A stretch of DNA of 64,000 nucleotides from Candidatus Cryptobacteroides intestinavium. GTDB lineage: Bacteria > Bacteroidota > Bacteroidia > Bacteroidales > UBA932. The stretch is from contig JADIMI010000036.1 of the NCBI GenBank assembly GCA_017694845.1, positions 1-64,000 on the forward strand, in the 5' to 3' direction. Numbering within the stretch: the first letter of the stretch is position 1; each line of letters begins with the position of its first letter. The notes beneath the pieces are model-generated. The model did not search any database. It was not told the DNA's origin and saw nothing but the letters and a program-made list of their open reading frames with translations. This document shows positions 25,254-32,381 of this stretch, piece after piece. The translations under genes were made by a program, and so were the position numbers.

Positions 25254-28200
25254 CATTTATTGCCCTTGACATATTCCGATGGAAGGCAGCCGAAATGCTT
25301 CTTGAAACTTGTGGCGAAGTAGGATGGTGTACTGAACCCGACCTTGTAGCTTATTTCCGAGATGGAATACTGTCCTTCCCTGAGCATCCGGCAGGCTTCC
25401 CTGAATCTGATCTTCCTTATGAATTCCAGGGCGGACTCTCCGGTGATCGCTTTCAGTTTCATATGCAGGTTGGACCTGCTCATACCCATTCCGTCAGCGA
25501 ATTCCTGGATCGAGAACTCGCTGTTGTCAAGGTTCTTCTCGACAATGTCTATCGCCTGTTTGAGCAGTTCTTCATCCGCCCTGTTGAATGTTATCTTCTC
25601 GGGCTCGACCTCTACGGACCTGGAATACCTTTCCAGCATCCTGAGCCTGGTCTTCTGCATATTCTGGATCTTGCTGAGCAGCACGGCCATCGAGAACGGC
25701 TTCCCTATATAGTCATCTGCCCCTGTATGGAAGGCTTCGAGCTGTTCCTCCACATCTGTCTTTGCGGAAAGCATTATTACCGGGATATGGCTTGTGCTGA
25801 TGTCGTGCTTGATCTGTCTGCACAGCTGAATGCCGTCCATTACGGGCATTATCACGTCCGTTATCACGATGTCGACAGTCTCCTTCCCGATTATTTCGAG
25901 GGCTTCCTTCCCGTTCCTGGCTATGATAATGTTGAATGTCGATTCCAGCCCGGCCTTTATGTATTCCCTGATTTCTTTGTTGTCGTCTGCTACCAGGACG
26001 GTCCAGCCCTTGTCCCCTTCTGTATTCTCATATCCTTCTTCAGGGCTGTCGGTATCCAGAATGTACATCTCTTTAGGATTGGTAGTGTGCACATCGTTCG
26101 CCCCGTCCCCCGCAAGATCGAGTTCGTCACTGGAATATGTCTCCAGTGTCTGCGGGATTGTCACCTTGAACGATGATCCCTTGCCTTCCTCGCTTGTGAT
26201 CTCTATCTGTCCGTGATGGAGCTCGACGAGTCTCTGGACAAGCGACAGCCCGATTCCGCTTCCGATGTGCTGTTTCTCCACCTGGTAGAACCTTTCGAAT
26301 ATACGGGCCTGCTTGTCTACAGGTATCCCTATCCCTGTATCGTTCACCTCCAGAATGAAGTCCGTTCCATCTATTTTTGCCCTGACATCGATCCTTCCGC
26401 TGTCCGTATATTTGAAGGCGTTGGATATCAGATTGTTGAGAATCAGTTCCAGGTACTGCCCATCTACAAATACAGTCTGCCCTTCCAGGCTGGAGTCGAG
26501 AGTGTATCTGATCTTCTTGCTCTCGGCGAGCTTTTCGTAGTATGACCAGTTTTCCTTGACGATTCTGTATGCATCCTCCTTGCGTACCTTCAGCTTGAAG
26601 ACTCCGAGTTCGGCTCTCCTGTAGTCCATCAGCTGGTTGACCAGATGCAGCAGTCTCTGCGCGTTCCTGTAGACATATTTCAGCTGCTTCCGCATCCATA
26701 CATCGGATGCTTTGGGGATCATTTCCTGCAGGGGAGTGATGATAAGTGTAAGCGGGGTGCGCAGTTCGTGTGATATGTTGATGAAGAAACGCATCTTCAT
26801 CTGGTGTATCTCTTCCTGGTGCTCCCTGTCTTTCCTGTCGATTTCCAGCCTGGCTTCCATACTCTTGCGTTCAAGGTAGAACCTGATCCCGCCTATGATA
26901 AGGGATGCAGCGGCTGCGAAAAAGAGGATCTGCGCCCATATGGTCTCATACCATACAGGCAGGACCTTGATGTTGAGGACTGCAGGCCTTGGGCACCATT
27001 TCCCGTCATTGTTGGCGGCCTTGACCATAAACCGGTATCTTCCCTGCGGAACCATGGAATATGAAGCGCTGCGGTTCCCTGTCGTATACTGCCATTCCTT
27101 GTCGATGCCTTCAAGCATATAGGCAAAGGTATTGTGCCTGCCTCCGATATAGTCTGCCACCGTGAACTGCAGGGAGAACGAATTGTAGCTGTGTTTCAGC
27201 TTTATCTTCCGGGTCTCCCTGATGCTGCGGTCAAGGATTCCGGTGTCATCGCCCGGCCTTACTGCCGTGTTGAATATCTGAAGCTGTGAAATCACGGGTT
27301 CCGGAGTGTACGGATTGTCGGTCAGCCGTTCCGGGGTGAACAGAGTGATGCCGTTGATGCTTCCGAACCACATTTCCCCGGATGCCCTCCTGCAGTGGGC
27401 GTATGTGGTGAACTGGTTGCTGGTCAGTCCGTCGGCTGTCGAGTAGTTGCGGAAGCTGTCGGAATACGGGTTGAGGCAGCTCAGTCCGTTGTCCGTACTT
27501 ATCCACAGTCTTCCGAACGAGTCCTCCTCTATCCCGTGTATTATGTCGCTCGGCAGACCGTCTTCGGTCGTGTAGAGCAATATCTCCCCCTTCCCCGGAA
27601 TATAGCAGTACAGCCCCTCCCCGGTCCCTATCCAGATCGTGCCGGATGAGCTTTCCTTGATGCTGAATACTGATGATGTTATCTCTGCAAGGCCATCTGC
27701 CGGAGCAGAGATGAGATGGAGTCCGCTGTCCTTGCCTCCTGCAGCGCTTCCCGTGCAGTCGAACAGCTTCAGCCCGGTTTCGCAGCCGGCCCACAGCCGG
27801 CCTCCGGAATCCGTCATAAGGATTCTTATCTGCAGCTTTCCTGTCCTTGTGCCGTCGGCATCTTCCGTGATTTCCGTAAAACTGTCCTTGACGGTGTCAT
27901 ATACGTACAGTCCATTCAGTGTCCCGACCCACAGTCCCGTGCCGTCCTTGCGTATGATTGAATATATGTCCACCGGAGATGCTGTTCCGGAATTCCTGCC
28001 GCACAGTCGGACAGCACCGTCACGCTTGTCTATATATTTCATCCTGCCGGCGTGCGCACCTACATAGACCCTGTCCCCATCTATGAAGATGGCCTTTATG
28101 TCATCGGATTCGACATCTTCGTAGATCCGGTTCCCGACCAGGGAGTACCATATGAATTTCCCTGTTTCAGGATTGTATCCGTTGACGCCTCCATTGTTGG

Positions 28201-29308
28201 TGCCTACCCACATCATCCCGTCCGGATCTTCCACGATGCAGCTGATGATGTTGTCATTCAGCGTGCTCCCGTCAGGCTTGCGCCGTATGCCGGTGAATCT
28301 CTCTTTAAGAGGATGCCAGTAGTTGACTCCTCCATAGAAAGTGCCGAGCCACATTCCTCCCTGCCTGTCATAGTATAGGCTGCGGACAGAATTCTGCGAC
28401 AGGCTTTCATCGTCGAAAGGATCGTTGGTGTATGAAGCGAAAGTCTCTGATACGGGATCGAATATGTTCAGGCAGTTGAATGTCCCGACCCACAGCCTGC
28501 CTTCGGAATCATTGGCGAGAGCCCTGACATAGTTGGAGCCAAGGTGCCCGGGAGCTTCATCATATCTGAAATTCGTCACCGTGCCGTCCTTGAGGATTAT
28601 CCTGTACAGCCCGTCGCCTTCTGTCCCGGCCCACAGTATTCCTGGTTCCTGTATGAGGATGTACTGGACAGGTTTCCCGCATTCAGGGACATTGATCCGG
28701 TTGAATCTGCTGTCGGATATGGAGTATTCGTACAGTTCGCCGTCCGCGCAGCCGATGAATATGCTGCCGCCGTATTTCACCATCGATCTGGCCCTGAGTG
28801 AAGCCGCTGCGGCCGGAAGTGTGTCGGAGAAGCAGCCGGAGCTGATGTCGAAGACAAACATCCTGTCGGATGTGCCCACGAGCAGCCGGTCTCCGGATAT
28901 CTCTTCCAAGGCGTAGATGTCGAGCCCTGTCCCGGTCCCGAAGCTGTCGAAATTCTCGAGGCTGCTGTCGTATCTGCACAGTCCGTATGCTGTGCCGACC
29001 CACAGCCTGTCCGATGAATCGATGAAAAGCAGCCTTACATTGTTGTCCGCGATGCTTGATGTATCCCTGGCGCTGTGTCTGAAGACTGTGAAGTCGTAGC
29101 CGTCATACCGTGTGAGTCCGTCATTTGTTGCGAACCACATATCCCCCTTCCTGTCCTGGATGATCGAAAGTACGGTGTTCTGCGAGAGTCCGTCTTCTAT
29201 GTCGAATCTTGAAACACGTATGCCGTCGCCTGCGGCCCGGGCCACGGTCAGACCTGCCGTGAAAATGCAATACAGAACTGCGAGGTGTATGATGAAATTC
29301 CGTGTCAT
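25253..29308 (-). CDS. Hybrid two-component system regulator (HTCS) of the heparan sulfate PUL
   Basis: This single 1351-residue polypeptide senses the glycan in the periplasm and activates transcription. After a signal peptide come two-bladed Reg_prop propeller repeats (WFATNDGLTRYDGYDF, LWVGTAYGLCRYD and many more) and a Y_Y_Y domain. A transmembrane helix follows at about 790-811, then a HisKA domain with His847 (NISHELRTPL) and an ATPase domain with NDTGIGIP. The receiver starts near 1101 with phospho-acceptor Asp1151 (DIVITDVIMP), and an AraC-type helix-turn-helix occupies about 1250-1351. It lies convergent to SusD, as in BT4663-type PULs, which supports a direct regulatory role here. 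Confidence 0.95.
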   Translation of the reverse strand: MTRNFIIHLAVLYCIFTAGLTVARAAGDGIRVSRFDIEDGLSQNTVLSIIQDRKGDMWFATNDGLTRYDGYDFTVFRHSARDTSSIADNNVRLLFIDSSDRLWVGTAYGLCRYDSSLENFDSFGTGTGLDIYALEEISGDRLLVGTSDRMFVFDISSGCFSDTLPAAAASLRARSMVKYGGSIFIGCADGELYEYSISDSRFNRINVPECGKPVQYILIQEPGILWAGTEGDGLYRIILKDGTVTNFRYDEAPGHLGSNYVRALANDSEGRLWVGTFNCLNIFDPVSETFASYTNDPFDDESLSQNSVRSLYYDRQGGMWLGTFYGGVNYWHPLKERFTGIRRKPDGSTLNDNIISCIVEDPDGMMWVGTNNGGVNGYNPETGKFIWYSLVGNRIYEDVESDDIKAIFIDGDRVYVGAHAGRMKYIDKRDGAVRLCGRNSGTASPVDIYSIIRKDGTGLWVGTLNGLYVYDTVKDSFTEITEDADGTRTGKLQIRILMTDSGGRLWAGCETGLKLFDCTGSAAGGKDSGLHLISAPADGLAEITSSVFSIKESSSGTIWIGTGEGLYCYIPGKGEILLYTTEDGLPSDIIHGIEEDSFGRLWISTDNGLSCLNPYSDSFRNYSTADGLTSNQFTTYAHCRRASGEMWFGSINGITLFTPERLTDNPYTPEPVISQLQIFNTAVRPGDDTGILDRSIRETRKIKLKHSYNSFSLQFTVADYIGGRHNTFAYMLEGIDKEWQYTTGNRSASYSMVPQGRYRFMVKAANNDGKWCPRPAVLNIKVLPVWYETIWAQILFFAAAASLIIGGIRFYLERKSMEARLEIDRKDREHQEEIHQMKMRFFINISHELRTPLTLIITPLQEMIPKASDVWMRKQLKYVYRNAQRLLHLVNQLMDYRRAELGVFKLKVRKEDAYRIVKENWSYYEKLAESKKIRYTLDSSLEGQTVFVDGQYLELILNNLISNAFKYTDSGRIDVRAKIDGTDFILEVNDTGIGIPVDKQARIFERFYQVEKQHIGSGIGLSLVQRLVELHHGQIEITSEEGKGSSFKVTIPQTLETYSSDELDLAGDGANDVHTTNPKEMYILDTDSPEEGYENTEGDKGWTVLVADDNKEIREYIKAGLESTFNIIIARNGKEALEIIGKETVDIVITDVIMPVMDGIQLCRQIKHDISTSHIPVIMLSAKTDVEEQLEAFHTGADDYIGKPFSMAVLLSKIQNMQKTRLRMLERYSRSVEVEPEKITFNRADEELLKQAIDIVEKNLDNSEFSIQEFADGMGMSRSNLHMKLKAITGESALEFIRKIRFREACRMLREGQYSISEISYKVGFSTPSYFATSFKKHFGCLPSEYVKGNK

Positions 29309-29335
29309 TATGCGGTCGAGAGTGCATATGGACGA

Positions 29336-29367
29336 GAAAGATACGAATAATAAGGCAGAATATCAAA
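29336..29367 (-). promoter_or_regulatory. Promoter of the HTCS gene
   Basis: On the minus strand TTTG (29367-29364), a 20-base spacer and TATCTTTC (29343-29336) fit the Bacteroidota promoter with one mismatch in the -7 box. The TTTG is part of the T-tract of the rpmH terminator. Confidence 0.55.
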
Positions 29368-29401
29368 AAAAAGCAGGACGACATCATTGTATCGCCCTGC
29401 C
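29365..29401 (-). terminator. Terminator of rpmH
   Basis: On the minus strand a stem beginning GCAGGGCGA pairs with a partner ending CGTCCTGC, then TTTTTTTT follows. It lies about 45 bases after the rpmH stop codon. Confidence 0.8.
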
Positions 29402-29444
29402 TTATATCTCTGTATCGCGGAGCCTTCCGCCCCTGACCTGTCTC

Positions 29445-29597
29445 CTAGAAGCGGTCTTCAGATGATACTGTCAGTTTCTTGCGCCCGTGACGACGGCGTG
29501 CAGCGAGAACCCTGCGCCCGTTCGGAGTGGACATACGCTCACGGAATCCGTGTTTGTTGCGACGCTTCCTCTGTGATGGTTGGAATGTTCTTTTCAT
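29445..29597 (-). CDS. rpmH: 50S ribosomal protein L34
   Basis: This 50-codon reading frame starts with [20 protein letters not shown], the almost invariant beginning of L34, and ends [11 protein letters not shown]. Length and the high Arg/Lys content fit. L34 is a small protein of the large ribosomal subunit. The gene has a canonical promoter at 29671-29642 and its own terminator. In many bacteria rpmH lies beside rnpA and dnaA; here its neighbours are the HTCS gene and a lipoprotein gene, so it is a separate unit. Confidence 0.97.
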   Translation of the reverse strand: MKRTFQPSQRKRRNKHGFRERMSTPNGRRVLAARRRHGRKKLTVSSEDRF

Positions 29598-29641
29598 ATC
29601 TGTATCCTTTTATATTATAATCGTATGGAGTTTTGGGAGTG

Positions 29642-29671
29642 CAAAGGTAGTGTTTTTCACATTAATGCAAA
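29642..29671 (-). promoter_or_regulatory. Promoter of rpmH
   Basis: On the minus strand TTTG (29671-29668), an 18-base spacer and TACCTTTG (29649-29642) match the Bacteroidota vegetative promoter consensus. It lies 45 bases upstream of the rpmH start. Confidence 0.75.
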
Positions 29672-29722
29672 TATTTTCATTGAAAATCACTTCCGCACGC
29701 CAGCTGTCACTGCTCATCGGTC

Positions 29723-30781
29723 TCAGTCTATGTAGGAAATGGTGAACTCTATAGTGTATCTGTACGCCAGCTTTCTGTCTGTCTCTTTCGTTGATGTGAC
29801 AGTCTGGCTGTATTCGTAGTAGAGTCTTGTCCCGTCCGGTCCTTCCGTATACCTGTCATAGTCCGTGATTGTCCGATATACGGTATATTCTGTGGAGACT
29901 GTATATACCGGGACGGTCCCTGTAATGCCGGTCAGCCGTTCTCCGGACAGGTCGAATTCCGTGCTGGCTTCATCGTGGGCGATCCGCTGTGACTTGCTGG
30001 TATATGTATATTCCCCATCCGCCGCTATCGGCTCTCTGGCTGCACTTTCGCTGTTCATATCGAACAGCGGGACATAGTCTGCGTAGTTGAGGCTGCGTGC
30101 GCCAAGCAGACCGCTGAGGCCTCCGATCATGAATGCATCATTGTGGTACCCTCCAGTCAGTATCCAGTTCAGGTCAATGTTGGCGTTGTTCCCGTATTCC
30201 GAATATGTGTAGCTGTAATCCGTGCCTCCTGTGCTGCCGGTGAGGTTGCCATCTGTCCAGAAGAATTCCCGGGATACATACGGGTCGTCTGCATCTACCT
30301 TTACAAGATGCCACGAACTGTCGTATTCGAGACCGATATATTCCGTGTCGCCGTACTCTTCGCTGATGCCGATCTTTTCAGCCACTCCATCCCCGTTGTC
30401 GTCATATATGGTCATTATCGGGTATTCTACCCCACCGTCTATTCCTGATATGTCCAGTCCGGTGACAGTCCGGTCGAAGATATATTCAAAGGTGTCATCA
30501 ATGCCATCCCCTCCATAGTTGTAGGCTTCGGTAATTCTGCTGATATTTCCCGTGCCGTCGTATTCGAATGTCAATGTCGTGGCTGAATTGGATGGGTCGC
30601 TTTCTATGATGTCAATCCTTCTGATCAGGTCGGAAGACATATTCCCGCTATCGCCTTCACCTCCGGTTTCCGGGGTTTCGGGATTCAGGTCTTCTTTCCC
30701 ATCTTCAGGGAAGCAGGATGTCACTGCCGCGGCTGTCAGTGCGGCTGCTGTGACCAGCAGCAATAGTCTCTTGATTTTCAT
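29723..30781 (-). CDS. Putative lipoprotein of unknown function (DUF4595-like)
   Basis: The start at 30781 gives a 352-residue lipoprotein beginning MKIKRLLLLVTAAALTAAAV with a lipobox near VTSC. The mature part is acidic and rich in Gly/Asp/Tyr/Thr. It has short strands of the type LTFEYDGTGNISRI and GLEYDSSWHLVKV, resembling the YD-like repeats of Bacteroidota DUF4595 proteins. No enzymatic motif is visible. An upstream in-frame Met would reach into rsmG, so it is unlikely as the start. It follows rsmG with a 13-base gap and may be co-transcribed. Family naming is tentative. Confidence 0.6.
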   Translation of the reverse strand: MKIKRLLLLVTAAALTAAAVTSCFPEDGKEDLNPETPETGGEGDSGNMSSDLIRRIDIIESDPSNSATTLTFEYDGTGNISRITEAYNYGGDGIDDTFEYIFDRTVTGLDISGIDGGVEYPIMTIYDDNGDGVAEKIGISEEYGDTEYIGLEYDSSWHLVKVDADDPYVSREFFWTDGNLTGSTGGTDYSYTYSEYGNNANIDLNWILTGGYHNDAFMIGGLSGLLGARSLNYADYVPLFDMNSESAAREPIAADGEYTYTSKSQRIAHDEASTEFDLSGERLTGITGTVPVYTVSTEYTVYRTITDYDRYTEGPDGTRLYYEYSQTVTSTKETDRKLAYRYTIEFTISYID

Positions 30782-30794
30782 ATCTTGATGAATT

Positions 30795-31592
30795 TTAATG
30801 GTTGTTCCGTATCTGATGGTCAATGAAAATGACGAATTTTTCAGCGAAATACGGGTTCGGGATCCAGCTGTCTATCCGCCAGGTATGGATGGCGCTGCCG
30901 GGAATCCTGAACCTGCCCATAGCTGTAGAGATCTCTTCCACGATGTCTCCGCCTTTGAGGTACAGTATGCCTCTGCTGTATCTGCCGCGGACCCACGGAA
31001 TGAACCTGTCGAGGGATGTCACGGCCCTGGAGACGATGTAGTCGAATCTTTCGTCAAGATCTTCCGCTCGGGCGTTGATGACAGTGACGTTCTTCAGTCC
31101 GGCCGCTTCCGCCACCGCTCCTGCCACCTTCGTCTTCTTGCCGACAGAGTCGCAGAGGGTGAAGTCTGCATTGGGGAAGAGGATGGCGAGCGGGATGCCC
31201 GGGAAACCGCCCCCGGTGCCGAGGTCCAGGAAGCGGAGAGGGGTGGCAGATCCTTCGCTTCGCTCAGGATGACAGTAGAGAGTCTCAGGATGACAGTAGA
31301 GAGGTTCAGGATGACAGTCTGAAGATTCAGGATGATGATCAGGAGATCCGGGATGACGGTCTCCTGACCCGGGATGACAGTCGGGCAGATATGCTTTCAT
31401 ATATCCGGCTATCGCGAGTGAATGCAGTATATGGTGCAGATACAGCCCATCTATGTCTTTGCGGGAGATGACGTTGATCTTGCTGTTCCAGTCGCGGTAC
31501 AGTCCGTCCAGCAGGCGGAACTGTTCCTTCTGCTCTCCGGTCAGCGGCCAGAGCAGACGTTCTGTAGTGTCTATGAATTCCGTATAGTCCAT
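30795..31592 (-). CDS. rsmG: 16S rRNA (guanine-N7)-methyltransferase RsmG with in-frame repeat insertion
   Basis: RsmG methylates G527 of 16S rRNA using S-adenosylmethionine. The N-terminal part (LLDGLYRDWNSKINVISRKD) and the SAM-binding motif FLDLGTGGGFPGIPLAILFP (residues 121-140) are clear, as are the later SRAVTSLDRF and LYLKGGD. At 265 residues it is longer than usual. Residues about 71-116 consist of six heptads of the type DCHPGSG, DRHPGSP and YCHPETL plus CHPERSEGSA. These are a translated dispersed DNA repeat placed just before the SAM motif. The frame is kept, so the enzyme may still function with a flexible surface loop. Loss of rsmG activity is tolerated in several bacteria. Confidence 0.93.
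   Translation of the reverse strand: MDYTEFIDTTERLLWPLTGEQKEQFRLLDGLYRDWNSKINVISRKDIDGLYLHHILHSLAIAGYMKAYLPDCHPGSGDRHPGSPDHHPESSDCHPEPLYCHPETLYCHPERSEGSATPLRFLDLGTGGGFPGIPLAILFPNADFTLCDSVGKKTKVAGAVAEAAGLKNVTVINARAEDLDERFDYIVSRAVTSLDRFIPWVRGRYSRGILYLKGGDIVEEISTAMGRFRIPGSAIHTWRIDSWIPNPYFAEKFVIFIDHQIRNNH
31265..31390. repeat. Six 21-bp tandem repeats inside rsmG
   Basis: Units beginning CAGGATGACAG or CGGGATGACGG lie at 31265, 31286, 31307, 31328, 31349 and 31370. Each is exactly 21 bp and so adds seven codons. A single GATCCTTCGCTTCGCT unit precedes them at about 31249-31264. Confidence 0.9.
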
Positions 31593-31611
31593 TTGTGCAG
31601 GTTTTGGGTTG

Positions 31612-31738
31612 CAGATCCTTCGCTTCGCTCAGGATGACAGTAAAGTATAGGATAACAGTAAAGTATAGGATAACAGTAAAGTATAGGATAACATAAAGTA
31701 TAGGATGACAGTAAAGTGTTGGATGACAGTAAAACAAT
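31612..31738. repeat. Tandem 18-bp repeats upstream of rsmG
   Basis: GATCCTTCGCTTCGCTCA is followed by six units of the type GGATGACAGTAAAGTATA at 31632, 31650, 31668, 31686 (17 bp), 31703 and 31721. The words are the same as in the array inside rsmG, but the period differs. The rest of the gap to the sigma factor gene (to 31781) shows nothing else. Confidence 0.85.
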
Positions 31739-31781
31739 GGTGACAGGAGGTGAGGGATGACGGTGAAATATTTGATGGCGT

Positions 31782-32381
31782 TCAGAGCAGTTCATCCGAT
31801 ACATCCATCATCTTGAGGAGCATCGCCTTGGCTCTTCTGATCCGTGTCTTGACAGTATTTATCGGGATGTCCAGTTCGTCCGCTATCTCCTTGTATCCGA
31901 AATTGTCTATGAGATTCATCTTCGCCACTGTCCTGTAGTCGTCCTTGAGTCTGTCGATATTGGCCAGCCATTTGTCGTATTCCTGCTGGTTTATGATTTC
32001 ATCTTCAGGATTGTGGGTGGCGGCTGGTATTTCGTTCATTTCCGATATCTGTTCGCTTATCGATGTGGTCGGCAGGTTGTTCTTCTCGCGATCCTTCCGG
32101 CTGATATGGTCGAATGCAGTGTTCCTTGCTATCCTGTACAGCCATGTGGAGAACTTGTAGTCGGGATTGTATGTCCCGATCTGGCTGAATGCTTTCTGGA
32201 AACTTTCGAGACAGATATCCTCGATGTCCTCCTGCTGGGAGACATACCGTGATATATGCGCCCGCACTCCTTTGTCGTATCTTGTATAGAGCACGATATA
32301 TGCAGCCTGGTTCTGGTCCAGGGCAAGGGATACGAGTTCCGCATCCGTGAGATTAGTGAGCTTCGAGCCAGTTTTTTCCAT
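31782..32381 (-). CDS. ECF-type RNA polymerase sigma factor
   Basis: This 199-residue protein has sigma-70 region 2 (EDIEDICLESFQKAFSQIGTY and FSTWLYRIARNTAFDHISRK) and region 4 (YKEIADELDIPINTVKTRIRRAKAML). It binds core RNA polymerase and redirects it to a small set of promoters. No anti-sigma gene is adjacent, unlike the PUL-linked sigma at 55205-55744. Its first nine codons overlap the end of polA by 29 bases. Only the first Met is available before region 2, so either the overlap is real or a non-ATG start further in is used. The regulon is unknown. Confidence 0.88.
   Translation of the reverse strand: MEKTGSKLTNLTDAELVSLALDQNQAAYIVLYTRYDKGVRAHISRYVSQQEDIEDICLESFQKAFSQIGTYNPDYKFSTWLYRIARNTAFDHISRKDREKNNLPTTSISEQISEMNEIPAATHNPEDEIINQQEYDKWLANIDRLKDDYRTVAKMNLIDNFGYKEIADELDIPINTVKTRIRRAKAMLLKMMDVSDELL

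Noticed and set aside
25295..26176. Open frame antisense to the regulator's receiver and DNA-binding domains
   Set aside because: The minus-strand protein has complete receiver and AraC motifs; the plus-strand frame has none.
31265..31738. Regularly spaced short repeats that could be taken for a CRISPR array
   Set aside because: Units are contiguous with no unique spacers, differ in period between the two blocks, lie partly inside rsmG, and no cas gene is nearby.
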